Part shown: positions 26,074 to 35,358 of the stretch, piece by piece | Numbering within the stretch: the stretch's first letter is position 1 | Layout of the letters: every line of letters starts with the position of its first letter | Source of the DNA: UBA10210 sp964408425 | GTDB lineage: Archaea > Micrarchaeota > Micrarchaeia > Norongarragalinales > Norongarragalinaceae | Length of the DNA stretch: 58,997 nt | Reading direction: 5' to 3' | Assembly: GCA_964408425.1 (NCBI GenBank) | Contig: CAYOZI010000002.1 | Coordinates: 1-58,997 of the forward strand | Notes under the pieces: generated by a model | What the model was told of the DNA's origin: nothing | Databases searched by the model: none | Seen by the model: only the letters and a program-made list of their open reading frames with translations | Program-made: the position numbers and the translations under genes

Positions 26074-26829
26074 TCAAATCAGCTCTTCGCTCCCGTCGTT
26101 GAACCTCACCAGGACTTCCTTGAACGTTTTTTTCGCGGCGTAAGCCAGTTCGTACATTTTTTCTTTCGGCGCGGGTTCGCCGCATTCGTAATCGGCGTTG
26201 ACGAAATCCCCCTTTCCGCCCGGCTTGAACTGCTGTAATGCGTATAAATCGGCGAACGAAGACTGCGAACAGATTTTTTCTATCGCATCGACCGAATCGT
26301 TCAAACCGGGTATCACGGTCGTGCGGATTTCCTTGAAAACGCGCTTGTCCGCTTCCAGAAATGCTAGGGAAGAGAGGATTTTGCTCAACAATATTCTCTT
26401 GTCGCCCGTGAAGGAAGCGGCGGTCGCGTAAGAATCCTCATCCAACGGCGCTTTCACATCCAGCGCCACGTAATCGAGATACGGCAGCAGGTCGCGCAAG
26501 TCCTGGGGGTAAAAGCCCGAAGTTTCCGTCCTCAACGCGAATCCCATCGCCTTCAGCTGCTTGCATAACCCGTTGAGCGCATTGCCTTGCATGAACGGCT
26601 CTCCGCCCAAAAAAACTATTCCCTCGACGCTAGCCTGGAGTTTTGAGAAATGGGAAACGAAAAAATCCGTCGGCTTCGAGTCGTAGCTCCCCTCCTGGAC
26701 GTTGACGAGAAAGGGAACGTTGCACCAATAGCACTGGAGCGGGCATCCTGCCAGATAAACGACGCTCGCGGTTTTTCCGGGCCACGCGTCTTCGGAAAAG
26801 TCGATTACGCTGGAAAACTTTATATTCAC
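26074..26829 (-). CDS. Radical SAM activase, NrdG/PflA-like
   Basis: 251 residues. AGCPLQCYWCN carries the C-x3-C-x2-C cluster at ~28-35; VFLGGEPFMQ and TSGFYP follow as in anaerobic ribonucleotide reductase or glycyl-radical activating enzymes. Such enzymes generate the glycyl radical on a partner; no partner NrdD is in this window, so the target is open. Confidence 0.83.
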   Translation of the reverse strand: MNIKFSSVIDFSEDAWPGKTASVVYLAGCPLQCYWCNVPFLVNVQEGSYDSKPTDFFVSHFSKLQASVEGIVFLGGEPFMQGNALNGLCKQLKAMGFALRTETSGFYPQDLRDLLPYLDYVALDVKAPLDEDSYATAASFTGDKRILLSKILSSLAFLEADKRVFKEIRTTVIPGLNDSVDAIEKICSQSSFADLYALQQFKPGGKGDFVNADYECGEPAPKEKMYELAYAAKKTFKEVLVRFNDGSEELI

Positions 26830-26871
26830 GGAATTTTAACCCACGCTAAGGAAATAAGCTTTTTCCCCTTT

Positions 26872-27870
26872 TCAAACTCCCGAGTAGTACAACGCTAAAG
26901 CCAGCATTCCGCACAGGAAATAGAGGGAAAGGACGGTGATGACGAGCGTTTTCTCGCGCATGGGCTTGAACGAAAGGATTTTGTAAAACAAAGTGTAATT
27001 CTCGGCCCCTTTAGGCGGGGAGAGAAACCCGTTTTTCGAAATAAAGGGGGTATGGCAGGCTTTCCTGCGCTCTACGCCTTTGACGTAGTAATAGAGGGTT
27101 GCGGCGAGCTCGTAAAACGCCGGAATGAAAAGGATGACGCCGTACGACTCCATGTTTCCTATGATCACGGCTGAAGCTATCGCGGCTCCCAAAACCAGGG
27201 TTCCCACGTCTCCGGGAAATACTTTCGCGGGAAACCAGTTGTACTTCAAAAACGCGAGGCAGGCGCCGAGAGCCGCGGCGAGGATTATTGCGGATGGAAG
27301 GGCGTTCGCCTGGACGGCAATGAGCAGGAGAAAGGCCGAAACGACGGCCATGCTGCCCGCTTCTATCCCGTTGTAACCGGCGGCCATGTTTACCGCATTC
27401 GCAGCTCCGGTAACGCCGAGCGGAACGAGAATGAACGTGTAAAACAACCCGAAGTCAACCGCCCCTACGAACGGCACGTTCATCACAGTTTCTCCAGCAG
27501 TAATGGCAACGAGGGGAAACGAGCCTATTACGGGGAGCAGGGATTTCGTTTTCCAAGTTAGTTTGAAGAAATCGTCGAAAACGCCGATTAAAGCCAGCAG
27601 GGTTACGGCCGCGAGCGAGGCGAACAAAAGCTCTACTGCAATCCGGTTTTCCTGGAGGAAAACCAAATACAAAATCGAGAGGAGCAATCCGGAGGCTATT
27701 CCGGCGAACAATGCCAAGCCTCCCATGTAAGGTATTTTCGGCTTGTCAAGCTTGTTGTAGTCCGTGCCGAAAATTTTTTTGCGCCTCGCGCTTGCAATCA
27801 GTACGGGAGTGGAAAAAAACGTTATGGCGAACGAAACCGCGGCGAACAAAAACAACATCAGCAAATCCAT
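26872..27870 (-). CDS. aglH: GlcNAc-1-phosphate transferase, AglH/WecA/MraY superfamily
   Basis: 332 residues, about ten membrane segments. Motifs: KLDKPKIPYMGGLA (~42-55), GVFDDFFKLTWKTKSLLP (catalytic Asp pair, ~96-113), NAVNMAAGYNGIEAGSM (~160-176), FPGDVGTLVLGA and the last cytosolic loop with CHTPF. Transfers sugar-1-phosphate from a UDP-sugar to dolichyl phosphate, the first step of lipid-linked glycan assembly. Lies 21 bp downstream of aglB. Confidence 0.9.
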   Translation of the reverse strand: MDLLMLFLFAAVSFAITFFSTPVLIASARRKKIFGTDYNKLDKPKIPYMGGLALFAGIASGLLLSILYLVFLQENRIAVELLFASLAAVTLLALIGVFDDFFKLTWKTKSLLPVIGSFPLVAITAGETVMNVPFVGAVDFGLFYTFILVPLGVTGAANAVNMAAGYNGIEAGSMAVVSAFLLLIAVQANALPSAIILAAALGACLAFLKYNWFPAKVFPGDVGTLVLGAAIASAVIIGNMESYGVILFIPAFYELAATLYYYVKGVERRKACHTPFISKNGFLSPPKGAENYTLFYKILSFKPMREKTLVITVLSLYFLCGMLALALYYSGV

Positions 27871-27891
27871 ATTCGTTCAAACCCGTTTTTT

Positions 27892-30831
27892 TCAAGAAGC
27901 GTTCTGCGGACCGTTTTGCGTTGAAGCGTTTTCAAGTGGCGTTTCGGAAGGCGAGGGCGACGGCGTCGGAAGCGGCAATGCAGTAGTTCGGGTTTCCGCC
28001 GGCGCGGCGTTCCCGCCCGTATGCTCGAAGATCTTCACGTTTCCGTTTGGAGCCCTGAAAACCAGTTTGAATCCGGGCAGTTGTTCGAAGAAAAACAGCC
28101 TGGTGAAAGCCGAGTCTATTACCGTATTATTCAACCCCAGCGGGCTCAAGTCCGGGTTCAGGTTGATAAACCGGTTTTGGGCAATCGGCGTCAAATAACT
28201 GACGCTGTGGTCGATCTCGACACCGGTGGACTGGAGCAATTGGAATTTGCGCTTGTAATTCGCGTCCAGCCCCGTTTGCGTCAATAAATACAGGTAATCG
28301 TTATCCGCGCAGTACGCCGTTCCGAAACTGCTTTCCAACAACGGCAGCGGAACCGCAGAGGCGAAAGAGGGGCATTGGTTTGAAGATATCGTCAGATACT
28401 CGTAGTAATGCTCGGCTTCATACCTGCTGGAACTCGGGCTTGTCGACTTCCAGTCTATTTCTGGCGTAGCGGGGCAGGTTGGGGAAAGCGTGGAATCGCA
28501 AGTTCCGCTCAAAAACACGAGCGCCCCCCACTTTCCGATCAAATCCGAGTCCGCGAGAATGTGGGTAGCACGATGGGTTTCCATCGTGTAAAGCAAATCG
28601 TCGATATTCCCGTCTACGAAAGCCCGCGCGACTTCCTGGTCGTAAGCGTAGAAATAATTGTTCGGGTCGAGGACGGAATTCGTCTCTCCGAAAAACGTGG
28701 TCCAATGCCCGTAGTCCCACCAGCTCAAAACCCTGCAGTCCCAACCGAATTTTGCATTGCACTGCTGCTGGATCGAAGGATTGTTTTTGTTGGCATTGTG
28801 ATAAAGCCATCCCATTGCGCTGGTAGGCGTTCCAGTGAAGGAAGGCGTCAATTCGGAAATCACCACCCAGTCGGAGGGAATGCGGTTGTAAGACAATTCG
28901 CTCATCGATTCCGGAGCGGTTTGCGCTTCCAAAAACACCAATCCCACTCCGATCAAAATCAGCAAAACCAGGGAGTACTTCAAAACCGTTTCCCTGCCCT
29001 GCACGTTAAGCCAGTCGGAAAGAATTTCTATAGCGCGGTGCGTTTCCCCAAGGGCGTAAACCGCCGCCAACGCGACCGCTATTCCCAAGTGCAGCAAATA
29101 TTTTACCTTGTTGAGTCCGATGAACGCGACCGGGAAGAAAACGAGCACGAATAAAAGCAGCGTCTTGCTTTTCTTTTCCGACACGAAGTAGTAAACCGTC
29201 GTGGCTGCAAGGCTTATCAAGAGGTACAAAAACATGTCGCTGCTGGAAAAGAATTTCACGAACCCGATGAAAGCCTTGGACCCCGTGGCGTTGGCCAGGG
29301 CGGTTAGGATAGAGTCGACCGGGCCGTTCAAGAAAATGAGAATCGCAGCCACAACCGAAAAAACTATCGCGTAATTCACGTGTTTTTTCTTGAGCAAGCT
29401 CGCAATCGCGATTATTGAAGCGAGCAAGGTCGCTATAATCAAAACTAAAGGCGGGTTGAGAATGCCGAATGCGGACGGGAAGTAATCCGGGTTCGTCGCA
29501 GCTTCCTCCTGGATTGTTTTTCCAAGCGCGCCTTGGGCGTAAGCAACGCCCGTCTGAGCGGAAATGAGGTTGAACACCATCGAGCCCAACGGGCTTACGA
29601 ACAAAACTATCAAGCCGACTGCGAGCGCGCCTGCAAACCACTTGGCCCGGGCTTTGAAGTCATGCGGTTTTCCGTAATGCAGTATCGCGTACAACACCGC
29701 GCAGAAAGCGAGGGAAGCCAAAAGCGCGAGGATGTTGGGGCTGTCCAAGGAATACCTGCCCGCCGGAGTCCCGTACGCGTAAAGCAAAACGTGGCCCAAC
29801 GTCCCTCCCAAAACAACGAGGAAATTGGTTTTCAAGAATTGCAGGTCAAGAGACCCTTTCAAGTAATCCAAAGCCGATTGGAAAGCAATATAGACGGTGA
29901 TGACCATGAAAGGCCAGATGAACTGCTGGCTGCCGAGGATTATGGACGCCATTGCCAACCCCGCGATCAGCGAAAAGCGCGTGCTCTTTCGGTTTACCGC
30001 GAGTATGTAGACTGCAAAAATGAGCATCACGGAAAAAAGCCCGAAAGGCTGTTGTTCGGAAACTCCGGCTGCGAATTTCTTTATCAGCTGGGGGAGGAAG
30101 ACGAACAACGCCGCGCCTATCAAGCCGAGATACTCGTTATACTCTTCCCTCAGCAAAATGAATGCAAGGAAGGCAAGCAGCACGCCCGCAAGCGGAGGGT
30201 ATAATTGCGAAAAGTTCATGAGAAGCTCTTTAGAGTACGTATTCAGCCCTGCAAACGCCGAGTACGAGGAATACCACGATGCGACGAGATAGTGCGACAA
30301 AGGCTGGACGCGCGTGAACAATTCCTTAGGATAGTAAACTTCGGGGGAGAAGGGTTCGACCGCCCCGTTCACCACGAGCTTTTCGGTAATCTTGTCGTAG
30401 TAAATCGGGTCGAACTCGAAAAAAGTCGGGGAAAAAGCGGTTGAAAAACGCACGTAAAAAGCAGAAACGAACAACAGCAGGAGGATTATTCCGACGGCGT
30501 TTTCGTAAAGGAGTTTTTTCGCGTCCAAACCGTCAAGCTTGAATCCCAAGAGGGAAGAAAAAACCTGCTTCTGCCAGTACAACAGCGCTATGGACGCGAA
30601 AACCACTAGAAGGGCGTTTGCAAGAACGAGGGCGAAGGAAAACTTTACGCCCAGCAACAGGAATTCCAGGAAGGACAGCATGGGCATTGCTGTGAAGGAA
30701 AACACCAGGGAAAAGAAAACCTTGTCCCACTTGTTGAAGAAAGTGTTTTTGAAGAAGGCGAAAGACAGGAACAAGCCGGGAATGAAATTGACCAGAATAG
30801 TCAATAGTAATGCTACTGCATCCACCGCCAC
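27892..30831 (-). CDS. aglB: Oligosaccharyltransferase AglB (STT3)
   Basis: 979 residues from GTG 30831, preceded by GGGTGGT. ~13 membrane segments in the first ~620 residues, then a soluble domain. The acidic loop FEFDPIYYDK (~136-145) matches the metal/lipid-binding EL1 motif; WWDYGHW near residue 703 is the STT3 signature that binds the sequon Thr/Ser. The C-terminus is a Pro/Ser/Thr tail with sequons. Moves the finished glycan from dolichol to Asn of exported proteins. Upstream 88 bp holds a tattaaaac TATA candidate. Confidence 0.96.
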   Translation of the reverse strand: MAVDAVALLLTILVNFIPGLFLSFAFFKNTFFNKWDKVFFSLVFSFTAMPMLSFLEFLLLGVKFSFALVLANALLVVFASIALLYWQKQVFSSLLGFKLDGLDAKKLLYENAVGIILLLLFVSAFYVRFSTAFSPTFFEFDPIYYDKITEKLVVNGAVEPFSPEVYYPKELFTRVQPLSHYLVASWYSSYSAFAGLNTYSKELLMNFSQLYPPLAGVLLAFLAFILLREEYNEYLGLIGAALFVFLPQLIKKFAAGVSEQQPFGLFSVMLIFAVYILAVNRKSTRFSLIAGLAMASIILGSQQFIWPFMVITVYIAFQSALDYLKGSLDLQFLKTNFLVVLGGTLGHVLLYAYGTPAGRYSLDSPNILALLASLAFCAVLYAILHYGKPHDFKARAKWFAGALAVGLIVLFVSPLGSMVFNLISAQTGVAYAQGALGKTIQEEAATNPDYFPSAFGILNPPLVLIIATLLASIIAIASLLKKKHVNYAIVFSVVAAILIFLNGPVDSILTALANATGSKAFIGFVKFFSSSDMFLYLLISLAATTVYYFVSEKKSKTLLLFVLVFFPVAFIGLNKVKYLLHLGIAVALAAVYALGETHRAIEILSDWLNVQGRETVLKYSLVLLILIGVGLVFLEAQTAPESMSELSYNRIPSDWVVISELTPSFTGTPTSAMGWLYHNANKNNPSIQQQCNAKFGWDCRVLSWWDYGHWTTFFGETNSVLDPNNYFYAYDQEVARAFVDGNIDDLLYTMETHRATHILADSDLIGKWGALVFLSGTCDSTLSPTCPATPEIDWKSTSPSSSRYEAEHYYEYLTISSNQCPSFASAVPLPLLESSFGTAYCADNDYLYLLTQTGLDANYKRKFQLLQSTGVEIDHSVSYLTPIAQNRFINLNPDLSPLGLNNTVIDSAFTRLFFFEQLPGFKLVFRAPNGNVKIFEHTGGNAAPAETRTTALPLPTPSPSPSETPLENASTQNGPQNAS

Positions 30832-30919
30832 ACCACCCTTTTCAAGAACGAAAACTCTTCAATAAATGCGAACAAGAATTAAAGGCGCACAGTTTTAATA
30901 ACGCTTTTGCTGGGAAAAC

Positions 30920-32794
30920 TCACGCGCCCGATATCGAGCCGAACGAAACCGGTTTTACCGCCTTTTCGGGGTCTATGAAAATCCTCGCCCAAACTTCCAG
31001 CGCGAACAAGCTCCAAAACCTTTTTCCCCACAGCGTTTCCTCTTTTTTCGAGTTATCCAAAACTTTCTTTACGAAATTCTTGTCGAACCAGCCGCGTTTT
31101 TCCACGCTCTTGTCGGAAAGCATTTGCCCCGCTATCTCCCCCAGTTCCCCCGCCAGCCATTTTTTCGTCGGCACGTTGAAACCTTGCTTGTTCCTCAAAG
31201 CCAGGTCTTTCGGCAAACCCGCCGAAGCAACCGCCTTTCTCAACAGGATTTTCTTGCTGCTCCCGTCAACCTTCAAGGAAGGCGGAATGGTTTGGGTGAA
31301 GGAAATGAAGTCTTGGTCAAGGAACGGGACGCGCGGTTCGAGAGCGTGTGCCATCGCGCTCTTGTTCACCTTCATCAAATAATCGTCCGGCAACAGTGTA
31401 AGCAGGTCGAAATCCATCAATTGCTTGAGGAAAACCCCTTCCCCGAAAAACGGTCTTGTCTTGCCGAGCGTTTGGTTTTTCGCCATCAAAGACTTCGAGC
31501 AGAAAAATTTTTTCTCGGTTTCGGAAACAGCCGAGGTGTAGGAAAGCAACAGCTTTGCCTTGTCTCCCGCGTTCCCCAGCAGTTCTTTCACCCTTTCAGG
31601 ATCTCCGAAAGAGCTTAGGGCGAAGGAAAAGTGCTTCAGCGTTTTCGCCGCCCACTTCCACTTGTGCAACTCCGACAATCTTGAATAGCGTTCGTAGCCT
31701 CCGAAAACCTCGTCGCCCCCGTCGCCCGTCAAAATGACGGTAACGTGCTTTCTCGCTTCCTTCGCCATGAGGAAAGTGGGGAGGGCTGCAATATCCGCAG
31801 CAGGCTCGTCCAAATGCCACGCCACCTGCGGAAAAACCTTGTAGTCCGAAGCGTTCACCTTCAATTCCGTATGCTCCGTTCCCAGTTCTTCAGCCACGAG
31901 CTTTGAATACTTTTCGTCTTCCGAATCCGTTCCGAAGTCCACCGAAAAAGTTTTCACGTCGTCGCGAAGGGTTTTCATCGTCGCTGCTGTAAAACTGGAG
32001 TCCAGCCCCCCGCTCAGGAAAACCCCGAGCGGAACGTCGCTTATCAACCGTCGCTCTACGCTCTTGGAAAAAATGCTTTTCAATTCCGAAACCCAAGCCG
32101 AATCGCTTTTGCTTGCGAAAGCGGGCTGGGGCAACGGAAAGAAAATTTTCTTTTCCAAAACCCCGTTTTTGAATTTCAACAGTTCTCCCGGCTGGATTTT
32201 GAAAATCCCGCCGAACATCGTTTCCGGACCTAGCGAATGTTGGAAGGACAGGTAGTCGTTCAAAGCTTCCAAATTCGCTTTTCGTTTTACCCCCGCCGCC
32301 AAAATCGCCTTTATTTCCGAAGCGAAGTACAAGCGCTTGGTTCCAGCGTCAAAAAAGTAGTAAAGCGGGCACACTCCCGGAAAATCCCGCGCCAGCAAAA
32401 GGCTTTTGGTTTTAGAATCCCACAATCCGAAGGCGAAATCGCCCCGGAGCCGGGAAACGAAACCTTCGCCCCACTCGCCGTAAGCGTGCAGGATCACTTC
32501 CGTGTCGCTGTCGCTTTTGAAACGGTGCTTCCCGTTTTTTTCCAATTCCGCCTTGATTTCCAGAAAGTTGTAAATCTCGCCGTTGAAAACGATCCAAGCG
32601 GTTCCGTCAGCGTTGGGCATGGGCTGGTTTCCGCGCGAACTCAAATCTATAACAGCGAGCCGCTTGTGCGCCAGCGTTATGCCTTCGTCTGCGAAAACCC
32701 CGCCTGCATCCGGCCCGCGGTGGGCTATGGCCGAAGACATTTTAACCGCAAGGGCCTTGTCTTCCAAACCCGCCACTCCGCAAATTCCGCACAT
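30920..32794 (-). CDS. asnB: Asparagine synthase (glutamine-hydrolysing)-like amidotransferase
   Basis: 624 residues. Start fixed at ATG 32794 because mature enzymes begin MCGICG with catalytic Cys2; the frame upstream lies in the neighbour. Class II glutaminase: HRGPDAGG, NGEIYNF. Synthetase domain: GVFLSGGLDSSF ATP-pyrophosphatase loop (SGGLDSS), DGGDEVFGGY. Located 2 bp after a glycosyltransferase stop and inside the glycan locus, so it may amidate a uronic acid sugar rather than aspartate; this is context inference. Confidence 0.9.
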   Translation of the reverse strand: MCGICGVAGLEDKALAVKMSSAIAHRGPDAGGVFADEGITLAHKRLAVIDLSSRGNQPMPNADGTAWIVFNGEIYNFLEIKAELEKNGKHRFKSDSDTEVILHAYGEWGEGFVSRLRGDFAFGLWDSKTKSLLLARDFPGVCPLYYFFDAGTKRLYFASEIKAILAAGVKRKANLEALNDYLSFQHSLGPETMFGGIFKIQPGELLKFKNGVLEKKIFFPLPQPAFASKSDSAWVSELKSIFSKSVERRLISDVPLGVFLSGGLDSSFTAATMKTLRDDVKTFSVDFGTDSEDEKYSKLVAEELGTEHTELKVNASDYKVFPQVAWHLDEPAADIAALPTFLMAKEARKHVTVILTGDGGDEVFGGYERYSRLSELHKWKWAAKTLKHFSFALSSFGDPERVKELLGNAGDKAKLLLSYTSAVSETEKKFFCSKSLMAKNQTLGKTRPFFGEGVFLKQLMDFDLLTLLPDDYLMKVNKSAMAHALEPRVPFLDQDFISFTQTIPPSLKVDGSSKKILLRKAVASAGLPKDLALRNKQGFNVPTKKWLAGELGEIAGQMLSDKSVEKRGWFDKNFVKKVLDNSKKEETLWGKRFWSLFALEVWARIFIDPEKAVKPVSFGSISGA

Positions 32795-32796
32795 TT

Positions 32797-33927
32797 TCAA
32801 GCCAGCTCTTTCGCCAAAGAAATTATTTTTCTGCAAGCGTTTTCCCAAGTGAAGTTTTTCTTGACATGTTGAAAACCGTTTTCCGCTATTTTTCCCGCGA
32901 GGCTTTCGTTTTTGAGAAGTTTGTTCAAGGCTTCCGCCAGCCCTTTTGCATCCCCCTGCTTTACGACTAACGCGGTTTTCCCGTTTTCCACAGGAAGCCC
33001 TATGTCCGTCACTACGCACGGTTTTCTTGATGCCATGGCTTCAAGCATTGCTATCGGCAGGCCTTCGCTCAGCGAAGGCAAAACGAAAACGTCGCACTCC
33101 GCCAAAAGTTTCTCGGGTTTTTCAACCTGGCCAACGAAAAAAACGTTCTCCAGCTTTTTTTCCCTTACTTTGTTTTCCAGCTTCGCTTTTTCAGGCCCTT
33201 CGCCCGCAATGATTATTTTCGCTTTCACTAATGGCGCGGCTTCAACCAAAAACCTCGCGCCTTTGACTTCCAGCAGCCTTCCCAAAAACAAGATGGTTTT
33301 AATTTTTTTCTTTCTTCCTTTGTTCTTTTTTCTTTTTACGGAATCGAACCTACTGAGATTCACGCCAGTGGGAATGATTTCGTATTTTGGGGGAAGAAAA
33401 CCCATTTTTTGCTTGAATGCCGCAACCTCCTGTTTGCTCAAGAAAACCACGGTATCCGCTTTGGAATAAGCGAGAGTTTCGAGAACCTTCAACACCGTTT
33501 TAACGAGCGGGTTGTACTGAGGCTGAACCCACGCGACTCCTGCGGATCTTGCTATTACCGGTTTTTTCCTGAAAAAACGAAGCGCTAGTCCCACCAATGT
33601 TGCCATCACTCCGTTGGTGAACGCAACGTCGTAATCGGTTTTCAGGCTTTTCAGGAAAGCGAAAAAGTTGAACGAAGGGTTCCTCAAAAAAAAGCCTTTT
33701 ACCCACGAAACCCTACGCACTTCAACGCCGCCGGTTTTTTCCGCTCGCTTTTGTCCTGGAAACAGGCGGGTCACGACTATCGGTTCTTGCTTTTTGGAAG
33801 CCAAAGCTGAAGCGAAATCTTGCGTGTACCGTTCCATCCCTCCCGAAGCTAAGGCGTCAAAGCCCCTGCTGGATCCGACCGGGAACTCTTTCGAACCCAA
33901 CACGAGAATTTTCAACGAAAACGCCAT
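32797..33927 (-). CDS. Glycosyltransferase family 4
   Basis: 376 residues. GT-B fold: N-terminal GGMERYTQDFASAL, C-terminal donor domain with IPTGVNLSRF, LFLGRLLEVKGARFLVEA and SLSEGLPIAMLEAMASRKPCVVTD (E-x7-E). Adds one sugar to the lipid-linked glycan. Stop is 2 bp from the asnB start. Confidence 0.9.
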   Translation of the reverse strand: MAFSLKILVLGSKEFPVGSSRGFDALASGGMERYTQDFASALASKKQEPIVVTRLFPGQKRAEKTGGVEVRRVSWVKGFFLRNPSFNFFAFLKSLKTDYDVAFTNGVMATLVGLALRFFRKKPVIARSAGVAWVQPQYNPLVKTVLKVLETLAYSKADTVVFLSKQEVAAFKQKMGFLPPKYEIIPTGVNLSRFDSVKRKKNKGRKKKIKTILFLGRLLEVKGARFLVEAAPLVKAKIIIAGEGPEKAKLENKVREKKLENVFFVGQVEKPEKLLAECDVFVLPSLSEGLPIAMLEAMASRKPCVVTDIGLPVENGKTALVVKQGDAKGLAEALNKLLKNESLAGKIAENGFQHVKKNFTWENACRKIISLAKELA

Positions 33928-33951
33928 GTAAAGTTTTATTTACATTGAATT

Positions 33952-35343
33952 TTAAAGCTTGCCTTTGCGCAGAGCCATCGACGCCAAACTGCCCAGCACT
34001 TCGGCCACTATTCCCTTGTTTGCAAAATACGTTACCGCGCCGAAAACGAGCAGAAGGAGGGTTTTGGCAACGAAACCGCCTGGAGAGAGGAATAAAACGT
34101 AGGCGAGGATGAAAACCGCGAAAAACGCGTATTGCGGGAGTACGTGCGTTATTCCGGTCCCGTAGCGGGTTTTCAGGTAGTAAAACCCGATTGCGCATGT
34201 GAAAACATACGTGAAAAGGTTGGCCCAGGATGCGCCGACCACTCCGAGCGATGGAACGAGCAGGAAGTTGAAAACGAAGCTGAAAACGGTCAGGAGGGAC
34301 ATCTGCAAGCCTGAAAACTTGGTTTTGCCCACTGCCGCTGCAGAGGAAACGTTCAAGCTGTACAACGCCATGAGAGGAAGGGATAGCGAAAGGATTTTGA
34401 AAGGCAGGACTGCTTGCTCGTACCCGTTTCCAAGCAGTATGGTGACGAAAATATCCGAGTAATAGAAGAAAACCAATCCAGCTGAGGTCAAGAGGATGGC
34501 GTTGGCCTGGCTTATCTTCTCGTAGTAAAAACGAAGTTTCGAATATTGTTTTATCACCCGCGGCATCATGGTCGTGAGCAATGCCGTGGAAAAAGGCAGG
34601 ACCGCCGCTATCATCGAATACGCAGCATCGTAAAAGCCCACTTCCGAAACGCTGTGGAAAGCTGCTATCAAATACCTGTCCGCTATCACTACGAACGCGC
34701 CCAGAAATCCCGTCAGCCCGAGAGGGAAGGAATAAGCGAAAATTCTCTTGAACTCTTTGAAGTCCTGCTTGCCTATCGCCTTGAGCGACACCAAGCCTGA
34801 TAGTGAAACTGCGAGAATCGCAAAAGCCCTTGCCAAAGACGCCATCGTCCCGTCGGGAATGACATACGCAATTGCAACGGAAGCCAAACCCGCCAGCAGC
34901 GCCGAGGCGATGGAATAAATGCTGTAAGCCCGGAATTTTTCAAGCCCCTGCTGGGCGGCTTGAAGGATCGAAAAGAAAGAGAGGAATGCCGAAAGCGCCA
35001 AAGCCACTGCAAAACTGCCGCTTCCAATGGAAGGGATTATGGAGGATACGAGCGTTTGAAGCGGGTAGTACAGCAATACGGAAATTATTACGACGAAAGC
35101 GAGGGAGCTGGAAACTATTTTTTTGAGTGACGCGGGTTTTTTCGCGGAGTAATACAATACCCCGGAATTGATGGAAAAAAGGTTGAACGCCTGGATGACC
35201 GTGGCGGTGCTGAGAATGAGCGCGAACAACCCGTATTCCGCAGGCCCGAGAAAACGCGCTGTGAAAGGGCGCAGGAAGAAGCTCAAAGCCAGGATTAGGA
35301 AATTCGCCGCCAAAACGTACAAAGTGTTCTTCAGGAAAGTCAT
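33952..35343 (-). CDS. Polysaccharide/oligosaccharide flippase (Wzx/PST type)
   Basis: 463 residues with ~12-14 hydrophobic helices and no soluble domain. Begins MTFLKNTLYVLAANFLILAL and has FTARFLGPAEYGLFALILS, typical of MATE-like Wzx/RfbX flippases. Likely moves the dolichol-linked glycan across the membrane toward AglB. Confidence 0.88.
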   Translation of the reverse strand: MTFLKNTLYVLAANFLILALSFFLRPFTARFLGPAEYGLFALILSTATVIQAFNLFSINSGVLYYSAKKPASLKKIVSSSLAFVVIISVLLYYPLQTLVSSIIPSIGSGSFAVALALSAFLSFFSILQAAQQGLEKFRAYSIYSIASALLAGLASVAIAYVIPDGTMASLARAFAILAVSLSGLVSLKAIGKQDFKEFKRIFAYSFPLGLTGFLGAFVVIADRYLIAAFHSVSEVGFYDAAYSMIAAVLPFSTALLTTMMPRVIKQYSKLRFYYEKISQANAILLTSAGLVFFYYSDIFVTILLGNGYEQAVLPFKILSLSLPLMALYSLNVSSAAAVGKTKFSGLQMSLLTVFSFVFNFLLVPSLGVVGASWANLFTYVFTCAIGFYYLKTRYGTGITHVLPQYAFFAVFILAYVLFLSPGGFVAKTLLLLVFGAVTYFANKGIVAEVLGSLASMALRKGKL

Positions 35344-35358
35344 GACAACACGTGTTAC

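Noticed and set aside
26009..26185. Arg-rich extension of the methyltransferase
   Set aside because: It overlaps the radical SAM gene in another frame and has no family resemblance.
32795..33019. 75-residue extension before the asparagine synthase
   Set aside because: The enzyme needs Met-Cys at its N-terminus, found at 32794; the extension overlaps the neighbouring glycosyltransferase.
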